Numbered from the stretch's first letter, positions 1-9,514 are shown. The stretch is DNA of 64,000 bases from Chthonobacter albigriseus (GCF_013839445.1 NZ_JACDIT010000005.1:1-64000), one strand, 5' to 3'. Notes: generated from the letters alone by a model not told the origin. Program-made: numbers and translations.

Positions 1-30
1 AACCTCTTCACATACACCGAACACAAACAC

Positions 31-66
31 AAAAACCCCCGTGCAAAACAAAGCACGGGGGTTTTT
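31..66. terminator. Bidirectional intrinsic terminator
   Basis: A perfect 14-bp inverted repeat (31-44 with 53-66) closes an 8-nt A-rich loop. The stem has a GC core flanked by A5 and T5, so it would terminate from either side. It lies 85 bp beyond the bfr stop and probably ends the bfd-bfr transcript as well as whatever arrives from the left edge. Bases 67-150 show no gene. Confidence 0.9.
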
Positions 67-150
67 GCGTTCATACCCGTTAGTTATCCGCCGCGCAGCC
101 GCGCACGAGGCCCGTCCAGGCAGGCGGAAGCGCCGGCGGACGACCGACGT

Positions 151-636
151 TCAGTCGGTTTCGTCGGCGCTGTCGGCGTTCAGAAGGCCGTAACGCTCCT
201 CGCCAAGCTTTTCCAGAAGCTGCAGCTGCGTCTCCAGGAAGTCGATGTGTCCCTCCTCGTCCTGGAGGAGTTCTTCGAAGAGCTGCATGGAGACGTAATC
301 GCCTTCCGACTGGCAGACTTCGCGCGATCGCGCATAGGATGCGCGGGCATCGTATTCGCCGGCGAGATCGGCCTCCAGGACCTCCTTGAGAGTCTGGCCG
401 ATTCGCAGTGGCGCAAGGGTCTGCAGGTTGGGATGACCTTCCAGGAAGATGATGCGGGCCACCAGCTTGTCTGCGTGCTGCATCTCCTCGATCGATTCGG
501 CCCGCTCCTTCTTCGCGAGCTTGGTGTAGCCCCAATCCTCCAGCAGCCGATAGTGCAGCCAATACTGGTTGACGGCACCGAGCTCCAGGAAAAGGGCTTC
601 GTTCAGCCTCGCCAGTACCTGAGGGTTTCCCTTCAT
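151..636 (-). CDS. bfr: Bacterioferritin
   Basis: This 161-aa protein is a haem-containing 24-mer ferritin that oxidises Fe(II) and stores iron in the cytoplasm. All ferroxidase ligands align at the classical numbering: E18, E51, H54, E94, E127 and H130, with Tyr25 nearby. The haem-ligating Met52 is present in EEMQH. The length matches the family. The start at 636 is chosen because an AGGGGA ribosome-binding site sits just upstream; an in-frame extension to 708 has no such site and would add 24 residues not found in the family. It follows bfd by 75 bp on the same strand. Confidence 0.97.
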   Translation of the reverse strand: MKGNPQVLARLNEALFLELGAVNQYWLHYRLLEDWGYTKLAKKERAESIEEMQHADKLVARIIFLEGHPNLQTLAPLRIGQTLKEVLEADLAGEYDARASYARSREVCQSEGDYVSMQLFEELLQDEEGHIDFLETQLQLLEKLGEERYGLLNADSADETD

Positions 637-711
637 GTTGCTGATCCCCTGATTGCGTCGAAGGGGAAAGCTACACAAGTCCACGGACGGACGCCATACG
701 GGATGCAAGCG

Positions 712-978
712 TCACGCACGACTACGGCGACGCTCCACGGGTTCCGGATTGCCGCGATGGCGGCGGTCGGCGAGTTCGTCGCGGGCGCGGCAAGCATCGA
801 CGTAGTCGTTGATGACGGTGATCGCGTTCGGAAAACAGCCGCAGCACCGACCTCGCTTGCCGAGCGTCATGTAGACGAGGCCAGGGGTGATGACCCGCAG
901 AGGATCGGCGGAAAGGAGTTCGTCAACAGCGCTGTGGATGTCGGCGGAGGTGATGACGTTGCAATGGCAGACGATCAT
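712..978 (-). CDS. bfd: Bacterioferritin-associated ferredoxin
   Basis: This 88-aa [2Fe-2S] protein reduces the ferric core of bacterioferritin so that iron can be released. It begins MIVCHC and has the second cysteine pair in RCCGC, giving the C-x-C ... C-x-x-C arrangement of the BFD fold. The C-terminal 20 residues are basic and poorly conserved. The start is placed at MIVCHC because family members begin there; the open frame continues upstream to 1251. It lies directly upstream of bfr, which supports the assignment, and a good sigma-70 promoter sits about 100 bp ahead. Confidence 0.93.
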   Translation of the reverse strand: MIVCHCNVITSADIHSAVDELLSADPLRVITPGLVYMTLGKRGRCCGCFPNAITVINDYVDACRARDELADRRHRGNPEPVERRRSRA

Positions 979-1075
979 GGGGCACCCCGCAGCATGGGGG
1001 CGCCAACAGCAAGGCTCGGCGACATGGACCTTCCTCGTCTTTCGGGGTTCAAGGCCCCGACGATGAGATAAGTGG

Positions 1076-1104
1076 ACTATGCTGGTGTAGTATTCTGCCG
1101 TCAA
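1076..1104 (-). promoter_or_regulatory. Sigma-70 promoter for bfd-bfr
   Basis: Reading the minus strand, the -35 is TTGACG (1099-1104) and the -10 is CATAGT (1076-1081), separated by exactly 17 bp. The roughly 90-nt leader to bfd contains a small hairpin (1043-1059). I did not recognise a clear Irr, RirA or Fur operator here, so iron control is not shown by the sequence. Confidence 0.6.
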
Positions 1105-1157
1105 GAGATCTGGTGGAGTGAAGCGGGCGGTCGTATCCCCGGCCGCACCAACCAACG

Positions 1158-1184
1158 AAAAAGGCCGCCCGGGGGCGGCCTTTT
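1158..1184 (-). terminator. Intrinsic terminator after bioY
   Basis: A GC-rich inverted repeat (arms around 1161-1170 and 1172-1181) is flanked by A and T runs on either side. It lies 20 bp past the bioY stop and upstream of the bfd promoter, separating the two transcripts. Confidence 0.8.
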
Positions 1185-1204
1185 CCAAGGACAGGCAGAC
1201 CGTC

Positions 1205-1789
1205 TCAGGCCTTTCGGCCGACCGAGACGCGACCCACCAGGGCGCGGACACTGGCGGCCAGGGTGGCCTTCAGCACGTCGCCCAGGATGAAGGGCAGAAG
1301 ACCGAAAGCGATCGCCTTCTCGACCCCGATGCCGGCGGCGAGCCAGGGCAGGCCGAAGAGGTAGACGACCATGCTGGCCGCCGCAAAAGTGCCCACGGTT
1401 CCCGCGAGCGTGCGGAAGGCGCCGCGATCGGCCAGCCAGCCCGCCAGGGTCGCGGCGGCGAAGAAACCGATGAGATAGCCGGCTGACAGCGGCTTCACCA
1501 TGAGGGTCGCGATCGATCCGGCGTTGGCGAAGACAGGGAGACCCAGGGCTCCTTCCAACAGGTAGACAGCGAGCGTCGCCGCAGCGAGGCGGCCGCCATA
1601 GAGCGAGCCGACGAGCAGCACCGCGAAGGTCTGCATGGTCATCGGAACGGGATACATCGGGACCGTAACCTGAGCCGCCGCGGCGATGAAGGCGGACCCA
1701 AGAAGGACGGCGAGGGCCTTCACGCCAAGCGACGAGGCTTGCAGCGAACGGGTGAAGGCAAGGGAGGGATTGGTCGACGCAGCGTTCAA
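1205..1789 (-). CDS. bioY: Biotin transporter substrate-binding component BioY
   Basis: BioY is the membrane S component that captures biotin, alone or with an ECF energising module (BioM/BioN, not present here). The protein has about six hydrophobic segments and the family hallmarks: the PMYPVPMTMQTFAVLL stretch near residues 45-60, the YLLEGALGLPVFA segment, and the AGYLIGF motif. I place the start at a TTG (1789) with a GGAAGGA ribosome-binding site 6 nt upstream, giving 194 aa, the usual family size. A GTG at 1864 would add 25 residues and directly abuts its purine-rich stretch, so it is less likely. Confidence 0.9.
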   Translation of the reverse strand: MNAASTNPSLAFTRSLQASSLGVKALAVLLGSAFIAAAAQVTVPMYPVPMTMQTFAVLLVGSLYGGRLAAATLAVYLLEGALGLPVFANAGSIATLMVKPLSAGYLIGFFAAATLAGWLADRGAFRTLAGTVGTFAAASMVVYLFGLPWLAAGIGVEKAIAFGLLPFILGDVLKATLAASVRALVGRVSVGRKA

Positions 1790-1926
1790 GGCAAGTCCTT
1801 CCAGGCGGAGTTGCGGCAGGGGCCGGCAGAGAGGGACCGACCGTTCCAGGGCGGAAACAACCACCCTCCCGCCGCGTCGTCAAGCCGACAAACGGCGCGT
1901 GCCCCAGGGTCGCAGGGTTTCGGCCC

Positions 1927-3393
1927 CTACGGGCCCCAGGTCACCGGCTCGGCCCGCAGGTGTCCGCTGCGCAGTACGCCGGGCATGACGGGTACCAAAA
2001 CCGGCGGGCCAGCCGATTCCATCCCTTCGGGCAACGGTAGGCCCTCGTCGGCCCGCACCAGCAGCCCCGGGCGGGGGAGATCGGAACGGAGCGGAAGGAT
2101 CATCTCGTAGTGGTCGCGCGGCGGCTTGCCGGGCACCGTCACCACTGCGAAATGGAAGCCCGCATCGCGCAAGTAGTAGAGGAGCGCCGCGGTGTCCGAC
2201 CGCCGGTCGAGGATCAAGGTCGGGGTTCCACGTTCGCGCGCGGTGGTCGCGACGGCATCCGCCAGTTCACGCCAGCCCACGATCCGTTCAAACACGAGGC
2301 GGCCGTTGGGGAGGTGCAGGGTGCGTGCGGCGAGTGGCGCCAGGAGCATGGCGATAGCGACCAGCCCGTGGAGGGCAAGGGAAGCGCGAAACAGGCGATG
2401 CCGCCCCGGGGCGAGGAGAACGGCGGTAACGAGCACCGTGGCCGCCGGATAGGCGGTTGCCCCCCAATTGGCGTTTGCCCGCGAGAGTAGTCCCTGGAGG
2501 GTGAACAGGGCCAGAATGGGAAGCGATGTCCAGAGCAGAAAGCGGTCGGCGTTGCGACGTCCGGTGCGCCAGACACCCAAGCCAGCGAGCAGGAGCACAA
2601 CGAGGAGAATCGGACCGAAAACGCCGAACTGCGCACCGGCGAACTCCAGCATTTCGTCGGGATGGAAGAGCGACCCCTGCCAGTTCGCGTTGTCGCGGGT
2701 GTGCATCAGCGTGACCCAGCCGTTGCGCGCGTTCCAAATCGCGTTGGGCAGCAGGCCGACCAATCCGGACAGCAGGCCGGTCCACAGCCGAGCGGAGCGC
2801 AGACGGGGACGGAACTCGGGGGTCAGCAGGACAAAGACGAGCACAAGGCCGGGCAGCAGCGCCATCGGGTACTTGGCGTTGATGCCGACAGCGACCGCCG
2901 CGCCGAGCGCCAGCGCCGCCCTCCAGCCATTTCCTTCCAAGAGCCGGACGGCAGCGAGCAGCCCGATCGCCCAGCACAGGAGCAGCGGCACATCGGTGGA
3001 AATCAGTGTCGAGGAGAAGGCGACGGCGGGCATGGTGGCGTAGACCACCGCCGACCAGGCGCCCACCCGCCGGCCATAGAGCGCCGTCCCCAGGGACAGG
3101 AGCACGAGCGCGGTGCATCCGTGGAGAACGGGCGAGGCGAGGCGGACCGCCCACTCTTCGTTCCCGAAGAGAGCCGTCGTCGCTGCGATCACGAGCGCGA
3201 TCAATGGCGGCTTGGAGTAATAGCCCCAGTCCAGCGCCTGGCTCCAGGTCCAGTACTGCGCCTCGTCGAAATAAAGGTCCGTCCGGTTGGCCAACAGGGC
3301 ACCGGTGCGGAGAAGCGTGACGGCGAACACGAACAGGACGGCCCACCCGAGAGGGAAGGCGTCGGCTGACCGGTCCGGCGTTGAGAGGCGCAT
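1927..3393 (-). CDS. GT39-family membrane glycosyltransferase (ArnT/PMT-like)
   Basis: This 488-aa protein resembles the dolichyl-phosphate-mannose/ArnT superfamily, which transfers sugars from polyprenyl phosphate carriers on the outer face of the inner membrane. The first hydrophobic helix is followed by the periplasmic loop DLYFDEAQYW, holding the Asp-Glu pair that acts as catalytic base in the family, and then YYSKPPL. About eleven hydrophobic segments follow. The C-terminal third (after about residue 370) is a soluble domain. The acceptor (lipid A, glycan or protein) cannot be told from sequence or neighbours. It stands alone, between bioY and tRNA-fMet. Confidence 0.85.
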   Translation of the reverse strand: MRLSTPDRSADAFPLGWAVLFVFAVTLLRTGALLANRTDLYFDEAQYWTWSQALDWGYYSKPPLIALVIAATTALFGNEEWAVRLASPVLHGCTALVLLSLGTALYGRRVGAWSAVVYATMPAVAFSSTLISTDVPLLLCWAIGLLAAVRLLEGNGWRAALALGAAVAVGINAKYPMALLPGLVLVFVLLTPEFRPRLRSARLWTGLLSGLVGLLPNAIWNARNGWVTLMHTRDNANWQGSLFHPDEMLEFAGAQFGVFGPILLVVLLLAGLGVWRTGRRNADRFLLWTSLPILALFTLQGLLSRANANWGATAYPAATVLVTAVLLAPGRHRLFRASLALHGLVAIAMLLAPLAARTLHLPNGRLVFERIVGWRELADAVATTARERGTPTLILDRRSDTAALLYYLRDAGFHFAVVTVPGKPPRDHYEMILPLRSDLPRPGLLVRADEGLPLPEGMESAGPPVLVPVMPGVLRSGHLRAEPVTWGP

Positions 3394-3549
3394 GAGGGAG
3401 CGTCCAAAGTTTTTTCACAGCGTGCAACGGCGCGTTCTAGCCGGTTTGTTCAAGCCGCAGAAGCAGATGACAAAAAAATGTCGGGCAGGGGGTTTCATCA
3501 TGCCGAGCCAGCGGCTATATCAGCGCCGTCGACGGTTCGTCCGACATGA

Positions 3550-3626
<77 letters not shown>

Positions 3627-3664
3627 AAAAGCCCGGTTGATCCCTTGGATCACCGGGCTTTTCC
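3627..3664 (+). terminator. Terminator after tRNA-fMet
   Basis: The inverted repeat AAGCCCGGT ... ACCGGGCTT with a further paired TGATCC/GGATCA inner segment is preceded by A and followed by T-rich sequence. It starts at the base after the tRNA CCA end. Confidence 0.85.
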
Positions 3665-3758
3665 TTTTCCTGACCGATGTGGTCACGTGCGGGGCTTGCG
3701 AGTGGGGGGATGCGACGGTTATGACGGCGCCTTGCCCAGGCCATTGCAGGACAAGGCT

Positions 3759-4097
3759 TTGATCAGACATATCGTCTTCTTCAGCGTGCCGAGGCCGGAG
3801 GATCGGAAGGCCGTGCTTGAGGGGTTGGCGCTCCTCACCCGGATCCCGCATCCGCTCTGTCTAGAGATCGCCGAGAACCTGAGGATCGACCCGTTCGACA
3901 ACACCGTCGATGTCGTGGTGTACGGTGAGTTCGCCAATCAGGCCGATCTGGAGGCCTACAAGGCGCATCCGCTCTATGCGGAGTCTATCCGGCGCGTGCG
4001 CCCCCTTCGCGAACTCCGGGTGGCCGCCGACACGGATGGAGTATCGGGCATCTTCTCACGCAAGAGCGAAGCCGCGGCGGTCACTCCGATGGCCTGA
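3759..4097 (+). CDS. Dabb (stress-responsive A/B barrel) domain protein
   Basis: The 112-aa product fits the Dabb family of small dimeric ferredoxin-like barrels. It starts with the typical IRHIVFFSV strand and has VVVYGEFANQADLEAYKAHPLY, the conserved helix-strand region where family members carry the yxxHPxH-like motif. The function of most Dabb proteins is not known. The start is a TTG (3759) with AGGA 7 nt upstream; reading further upstream would run back into the tRNA terminator. Its last 17 bp overlap the 3' end of the convergent ChaN-like gene. Confidence 0.82.
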   Translation: MIRHIVFFSVPRPEDRKAVLEGLALLTRIPHPLCLEIAENLRIDPFDNTVDVVVYGEFANQADLEAYKAHPLYAESIRRVRPLRELRVAADTDGVSGIFSRKSEAAAVTPMA

Positions 4098-4938
4098 TGC
4101 TGTCGCATGGATCTTCGCGACTCGTTGGCGGGGCGGAGGTCGAGGGAAGGACGGCGTCAAAGATGCCGCGACCGGCCCCTTTCTCGGCTGTGCCAAAGGC
4201 GATGGCGTAGACGCCGAACTCCGGAGCCAGGCGCCCGAGCACGTGAGGAACGCCCCAATCGCGGCGGGCGTGACCACGCCCCGTCACGAGGACGACGGGG
4301 CCCGAACGAGCGGCCCGTGCAGCCGCGATCGCCATTGCACCGTCCCTGGCGCGCTGAACCTCGACCAGACGTGGCAGCTTCTCGGCCGGGATGAGGTTGC
4401 AATGGGCCTCGGCGAGAGCGACCTGCATGGCCTGATCGAGATGTTGCGGGAGCGGTACGTCGAGCCCGAGTTCGGCGCGGCGTGCCGGCGTCAATCCAGA
4501 CGCGCCCGATCGAGAGACGAGGCGCTTCTCGTCATCGGACAGATCACCTGCCCGGATCGGCAGACCAGCGGCGAGCGCGACCTCGAACACTGGCCAGTAG
4601 AGGTCAATCTCACCCCAGCCGCGCTGCTTCCACTTCAGAGCCGCGTCTAGACCCTGTTGGTCGGCTGTCGCAGTCGAGGCGAGGTAGCCGTCGAGGGAAG
4701 GTTGCAGATCGGCCGGGATCATCTCGAAGACCACGGTCGGTCGCTGGCCGGAGGCGAGCATGTAGCTCAGCACGTCGGCCTGGGCGCGATGCTGCGCCGG
4801 ATCGTCATGGATTTCGCCGAGGATGACGATATCCATGGTCTGGAGCGGAAGATCCTGAAGGCTGGGACCGGCCGCGGTCGCAAAACGGACCGTGCCGAGA
4901 AGAATGATGCTCAAGAGGATGAGAAGGCGGCACGGCAT
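4081..4938 (-). CDS. ChaN-like haem-binding (TIKI superfamily) protein
   Basis: This 285-aa exported protein has a signal peptide of about 22 residues ending in ATA-AG and then the ChaN/DUF399 fold. GEIHD near residue 41 and GRGHAR near residue 219 are the conserved putative metal or haem ligands. ChaN proteins have been linked to haem-iron uptake and belong to the TIKI/erythromycin-esterase fold group. No lipobox cysteine is visible, so it is probably periplasmic and soluble rather than a lipoprotein. A GGGAGAGC ribosome-binding site precedes the ATG. Substrate is inferred from family only. Confidence 0.8.
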   Translation of the reverse strand: MPCRLLILLSIILLGTVRFATAAGPSLQDLPLQTMDIVILGEIHDDPAQHRAQADVLSYMLASGQRPTVVFEMIPADLQPSLDGYLASTATADQQGLDAALKWKQRGWGEIDLYWPVFEVALAAGLPIRAGDLSDDEKRLVSRSGASGLTPARRAELGLDVPLPQHLDQAMQVALAEAHCNLIPAEKLPRLVEVQRARDGAMAIAAARAARSGPVVLVTGRGHARRDWGVPHVLGRLAPEFGVYAIAFGTAEKGAGRGIFDAVLPSTSAPPTSREDPCDSIRPSE

Positions 4939-5037
4939 AACGAGCTCTCCCGAACGGGAAATGTACTATGTCCAGTCGGGTTCAAGGGGTTCGGAGCATT
5001 CAGCCGCGATCGACTGTTCTGGAAGCCCCTTTTGTCG

Positions 5038-5065
5038 TTGTTAAAAATGCAAGATGCTGAATAAA
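5038..5065 (+). promoter_or_regulatory. Possible promoter of the GGDEF-EAL gene
   Basis: TTGTTA (5038-5043) and AATAAA (5060-5065) are separated by 16 bp in an AT-rich patch, 66 bp ahead of the start codon. The match is moderate. Confidence 0.35.
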
Positions 5066-5131
5066 ACGCCGGCCTCTCAACCGTTTCTTCAGTCCGCAGG
5101 CCTTTAGCTGTCGGTTGAAGAGAGGGAATGC

Positions 5132-7384
5132 ATGCAGTTCGACGCCGAGCGCGAGGTCAAGCGGCTTCGCGAGCTCCATCGATACCAGATCCTCGACACA
5201 CGCCGGGAACCCGAGTTCGACGCGATGTGCGAACTGGCGCGCAAGTCCTTGCGTCTGTCGATGGCCGGGATCGCCTTCGTCGACCGGGACCGGGTCTGGT
5301 ACAAGGCTGCGTCCGGAGTGGCGCTGACCGAGGTGCCTCGCGCCGGTTCGCTCGTCGATGCTGCAGCCTCGGAGGGCGGCCATTTCGAGATCGAGGATGC
5401 CGCCTCCGATCCGCGTTTCCGCAACAATCCCTGCGTCCGCAATCCTCCGTTTCTCAGCTTCTTCGCCAGTGTTCCACTGGTGTCTCCAAACGGGTATGTG
5501 CTCGGCGTTCTCTGCGTCGGGGATCTGCAGGCCCGAAAGCTCGACGACGGCGGCCGATTCATCCTGGGACAGATCGCGAAGGTCGTCTCGGACCGGATCC
5601 GCCTCCATCGCATCAAGATCGAACGGACGCGGGAGAACGCCAGGAAGCGGGCGAGAAACGCCAAGATCGCGGAGCAGAAATCGGAAATCGGCAAGCAGAG
5701 ACGCCTACTGGAGCAGACGTCCCGGATCGCGCGCATCGGCGGCTGGGAGTACGACGTCCAGGAGCGACGCCTGGTCTGGTCGGCCGAGATCTTCAAGATC
5801 CTCGATCTCGATCCGAACGGTCAACAGCCGGCCTTCGAGGACGTCCCGCAGTTCTATCACCCGGACATGCGGGACGAGGTGGTGGCGAACATCAAGGACG
5901 CCTTGCGGTTGGGCAGGGCGTTCGAGATGGATTTCCCTATTCTACCGGCAAGCGGTGCCAAACGTTGGGTCCGCTGCCTTTGCGAAGCGGAATGCGACCG
6001 CACCGGCGCCGTCAGGCGGCTGATCGGGACGATCCAGGACATCACCGACCAGATCGCCACCAAGGATGAGATCACCTACATCGCCACGCATGATGTATTG
6101 ACCGGGCTGCCCAACCGGGCCGTGTTCCAGGACCGGCTAGCGGCGGCCCTGAAGGTGGCCGGACAGGATGTCGGTCGGTGCGTCGGCCTGGTGCTGGTGG
6201 ATGTCGATCACTTTAAGGAGGTGAACGACACCCTCGGACATCCTGCCGGCGACGCCCTCCTGGCCGAAGTCGGCCGGAGACTGACGGAGGCTGCGGGGCC
6301 GGACGGGCTGGTCGCGCGCCTTGGCGGTGACGAGTTCGCCATCATGTCACCGGTCAGCGACGATGGAAGGGAGAACGGCATCCTCGCCAACCGGATCATG
6401 GCCTTGCTGCAGGAGCCGGTCGCCTACGGCGACGAATCCATTCCCGTGACGGCCAGTCTGGGATCGGCCGTCGGGCGCTCGGGCGAACTCGCCGACCAAT
6501 TGTTCAAGGATGCGGACATCGCGCTCTATGAAGCGAAGGCCTCGGGGCGTAACCGCACGGTGCCATTCAACCGGTCGATGCGTGACGAGATCGAGCTCCG
6601 ACAGCTGATCCTGCGTGCGATCCGCCATGCGATCGAAGCCGACGAACTGCTGCTCTACTACCAGCCCCAGTATGGCTTGCGGAGCGAAGACCTGTTCGGG
6701 TTCGAGGCACTGCTGCGCTGGAAGCGGCCCGACGGTTTCGTCGCAGGGCCGGCTTTCTTCGGGATCGCCCTGGAGGACCCGCAACTGAGCCTGATCATCG
6801 GAGATCTCGTGCTCGATCAGGCCGTCCGGCAGGCTGCCGCCTGGCATCGAGCCGGCTATCCGTTCGGCCATATCGCTGTGAATTTCTCGACCAGCCAGTT
6901 CCGGCGCGGCGACCTTGCCGAGATGATCATCGACCTGCTCGCGCGGCACGCGGTTCCGCCAGCGATGCTGAGCGTGGAGGTGACCGAGAACGTGCTGCTG
7001 GCCCGCGACAGCGGGAACGTGGTGCGGACGCTCGCCAGACTTTCCGGACATGGCATCCGGATCGCCCTCGACGACTTCGGCACCGGCTACGCCTCGCTGA
7101 CCCACCTCAAGGAGTTCCCGGTCGACCTCCTGAAGATCGACCGGTCCTTCGTCTCCACGCTGCTGGACCAGCGCGAGAGCGCTGCCATCGTCCGGGGTGT
7201 GATCGCGCTCGCGCACGACCTCGGCGTCGCGGTCATCTCCGAGGGAATCGAGACCGTCGAGCAGCGGGACATGCTTCGCGCGCTCGGCTCGGACTATGCG
7301 CAGGGGTATCTGTTCGCGCGGCCAATGCCGGCGGAAGATGCGGAGGACCTGCTGCGGGGGATCCGGATGCGGGCGACCGGCTGA
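5132..7384 (+). CDS. GAF-PAS-GGDEF-EAL cyclic-di-GMP signalling protein
   Basis: This 750-aa soluble protein joins an N-terminal GAF domain (about 20-165), a short coiled coil (about 165-200), a PAS domain (about 205-310), a GGDEF domain with intact GGDEF at 398-402, and an EAL domain with the EAL triad at 525-527. Further EAL catalytic motifs are visible: DDFGTGYASL, KIDRSFV and SEGIET. Both diguanylate cyclase and phosphodiesterase sites look intact. No RxxD product-inhibition site sits at the usual spacing before GGDEF. No transmembrane segment is present, so it senses a cytoplasmic signal. The ATG has a GAGAGGGA site upstream. It ends 4 bp from the convergent eda stop. Confidence 0.95.
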   Translation: MQFDAEREVKRLRELHRYQILDTRREPEFDAMCELARKSLRLSMAGIAFVDRDRVWYKAASGVALTEVPRAGSLVDAAASEGGHFEIEDAASDPRFRNNPCVRNPPFLSFFASVPLVSPNGYVLGVLCVGDLQARKLDDGGRFILGQIAKVVSDRIRLHRIKIERTRENARKRARNAKIAEQKSEIGKQRRLLEQTSRIARIGGWEYDVQERRLVWSAEIFKILDLDPNGQQPAFEDVPQFYHPDMRDEVVANIKDALRLGRAFEMDFPILPASGAKRWVRCLCEAECDRTGAVRRLIGTIQDITDQIATKDEITYIATHDVLTGLPNRAVFQDRLAAALKVAGQDVGRCVGLVLVDVDHFKEVNDTLGHPAGDALLAEVGRRLTEAAGPDGLVARLGGDEFAIMSPVSDDGRENGILANRIMALLQEPVAYGDESIPVTASLGSAVGRSGELADQLFKDADIALYEAKASGRNRTVPFNRSMRDEIELRQLILRAIRHAIEADELLLYYQPQYGLRSEDLFGFEALLRWKRPDGFVAGPAFFGIALEDPQLSLIIGDLVLDQAVRQAAAWHRAGYPFGHIAVNFSTSQFRRGDLAEMIIDLLARHAVPPAMLSVEVTENVLLARDSGNVVRTLARLSGHGIRIALDDFGTGYASLTHLKEFPVDLLKIDRSFVSTLLDQRESAAIVRGVIALAHDLGVAVISEGIETVEQRDMLRALGSDYAQGYLFARPMPAEDAEDLLRGIRMRATG

Positions 7385-7388
7385 CCGG

Positions 7389-8021
7389 TCAGGGACGAAT
7401 GGCTGCGGCGTCCCGCGCGAGCGCCTCGATGCGCGACCAGTCGCCTGCCTTGACCGCGTCCGCGGGAGCGACCCACGAACCGCCGACACACACCACGTTC
7501 GGAAGTTTCAGATAGTCGCGGGCGTTCTCGGCGGTGACGCCGCCGGTCGGGCAGAAGATGACGTCAGCCAGAGGAGAGGCGAGCGCCTTGAGGTAGTTCG
7601 GCCCCCCGGCCGGGCCGGCGGGGAAGAACTTCATGACGCGGTAGCCCTTCTCGCGCGCCATCATGGCTTCGGAGACCGTCGCCACGCCGGGGAGCAGCGG
7701 AACGCCGAGCTCCAGGGCGGCGTCGAGAACCGCCGGGGTGGCGCCGGGGCTGACGAGGAACTTCGCCCCCGCCGCGACGGCGTCCCGAGCCTGGGCGGGG
7801 TCGAGGATGGTGCCGGCGCCGACGACGCCGCCCGGCACGTCGGCCATGGCGCGGATCGCGTCGAGCGCGGCCGGCGTGCGCAATGTCACCTCAAGAGCGG
7901 GAAGCCCGCCTGCGACCAGGGCTCGGGCGAGCGGCGCGGCATCCTCGACACGGTCGACGATGAGGACCGGGACAACCGGCGCGCGGCGAAGCACTGCGAG
8001 AAGAGCCTGCGAATCGATCAT
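7389..8021 (-). CDS. eda: KDPG/KHG aldolase
   Basis: The 210-aa TIM-barrel aldolase splits 2-keto-3-deoxy-6-phosphogluconate into pyruvate and glyceraldehyde 3-phosphate, the last step of the Entner-Doudoroff path. The catalytic Glu44 in EVTLRT and the Schiff-base Lys131 in MKFFPAG are present, as are the phosphate-binding CPTGG and GGSW motifs. The start is set at MIDSQALL; the 33 upstream residues of the open frame do not look like the family. It is last in a co-directional run after otsB-otsA, 119 bp downstream of otsA, without edd beside it. Confidence 0.95.
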   Translation of the reverse strand: MIDSQALLAVLRRAPVVPVLIVDRVEDAAPLARALVAGGLPALEVTLRTPAALDAIRAMADVPGGVVGAGTILDPAQARDAVAAGAKFLVSPGATPAVLDAALELGVPLLPGVATVSEAMMAREKGYRVMKFFPAGPAGGPNYLKALASPLADVIFCPTGGVTAENARDYLKLPNVVCVGGSWVAPADAVKAGDWSRIEALARDAAAIRP

Positions 8022-8140
8022 GACTTCAGCCTTGGGCGGGGCTCGCCATGCATCCCGAGCGGGACTGCGGCGACGGATTTCGTGACAGCCCGAAGTACCC
8101 TCCGAACGGGGCACTGGCAAGGGCCGCGTACGCCTTTGGT

Positions 8141-9514
8141 CTATGCGACCGCCTCGAGAGCGGAAATGAAGTTGTTGGCCCAGGTTTTCGCGTCGCCTTC
8201 CAGGAGGCGGCGGTAGAGCGCGAAGTGGCGGGCCCGGCGTTCGTCGAGCGGCATGTCGAGCGCCGCCTTGATCGCCGCGGCCACCTCGTCCGCCGCGTAG
8301 GGGTTTACGATCAGCGCTTCGCCCATGGTCTCGGCCGCGCCGGCGAAGCGGGACAGGATGAGAACGCCGGGATCGTCGTGCTTCTGGGCGGCGACGTATT
8401 CCTTGGCGACGAGGTTCATTCCATCCCGGAGCGGCGTGACGAGCGCGACCCGGCTGGACCGATAGATCCCGGCGAGGCCACGACGCGGAAAGCCGCGGGT
8501 TATGAAACGGATCGGCGTCCAGTCGAGGTCGGCGAAGCGGCCGTTGATGTGGCCGGCGAGATGCTCCAGTTCGCGGCGGATGTCGGCATAGGCATCCACC
8601 TCCCCGCGCGAAGGCGGGGCGACCTGCAGGAGGCTCACGGTGCCGCGCTCGTCGGGATAGTCGTCGAAGAACCGTTCCAACGCCCTGAACCGGTGTGGGA
8701 TGCCCTTGGAGTAATCGATGCGGTCTACGCCGACGATCTGGCGGCGGCCGGTCAGATGGCGCTCGAGCCGTGAGCGCTCCCGCTTGGCCTCCGGGGTTTC
8801 AGCAAATCCGTGGAAGCCTTCGGTGTCGATGCCGATCGGAAAGGCGTGGATCCGGGAGGTGCGGCCCCACGCTTCGACGCGGCCGTCGCCGTGATCGAAG
8901 CCGCCGGCCTCCTCACGCAGGTAGTCGACGAGGTGGCGGCGATCGCGATCGGTCTGGAGACCGATCACGTCATAGGCCATCAGCGCGCGGACCAGGTCGC
9001 GGTGACGCGGGAGAGCGCTGATCATGTCAACCGGCGGAAAAGGGATATGCAGGAAGAAGCCGATCGGATTGCCGACGCCCATGGCGCGGAGTTCCGCGGC
9101 CAGATGGAAGAAGTGGTAGTCGTGCACCCAGATCCGGTCGTCCGGGCCGATCAGTGGCCGCAGCCGGTCGGCGAAGCGCTGGTTCACTCTTCTGTAGCCG
9201 GCCTCGAACACCGGGGAAAACTCGGCGAGATCGAGCCGATAGTGCAACACGGGCCAAAGCGTGCGGTTGGCGTAGCCAGCGTAGAACTCGGCGTTGTCCG
9301 TGGGATCGATGTCGATGGTGGCGAGTTCGACAGACCGACTGCCTTCCTTCTTCATCTCGGAGAAGGTACCCGCTTCGGAGATCTCGCCCGACCAGCCGAA
9401 CCAGGTGCCGCCACGTTCCCTGAGAACATCGACGAGGGCGACCGCCAGTCCGCCCGCCTTGCCGGTGTCCTTCAGCGGACCGACCCGGTTGGAAACAATG
9501 ATAACGCGTCCCAT
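8141..9514 (-). CDS. otsA: Trehalose-6-phosphate synthase
   Basis: This 457-aa GT20 enzyme makes trehalose 6-phosphate from UDP-glucose and glucose 6-phosphate. It begins with the family start VIIVSNRVG and contains GGLAVAL, the VHDYHFF motif, GIDTEGF, GVDRIDYSKGIPHR, and the C-terminal LRDGMNLVAKEYVA stretch that binds the nucleotide sugar. The length is normal. Its ATG directly abuts the otsB stop codon (TGA then ATG), so translation of the two is probably coupled, supplying synthase and phosphatase together. Confidence 0.97.
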   Translation of the reverse strand: MGRVIIVSNRVGPLKDTGKAGGLAVALVDVLRERGGTWFGWSGEISEAGTFSEMKKEGSRSVELATIDIDPTDNAEFYAGYANRTLWPVLHYRLDLAEFSPVFEAGYRRVNQRFADRLRPLIGPDDRIWVHDYHFFHLAAELRAMGVGNPIGFFLHIPFPPVDMISALPRHRDLVRALMAYDVIGLQTDRDRRHLVDYLREEAGGFDHGDGRVEAWGRTSRIHAFPIGIDTEGFHGFAETPEAKRERSRLERHLTGRRQIVGVDRIDYSKGIPHRFRALERFFDDYPDERGTVSLLQVAPPSRGEVDAYADIRRELEHLAGHINGRFADLDWTPIRFITRGFPRRGLAGIYRSSRVALVTPLRDGMNLVAKEYVAAQKHDDPGVLILSRFAGAAETMGEALIVNPYAADEVAAAIKAALDMPLDERRARHFALYRRLLEGDAKTWANNFISALEAVA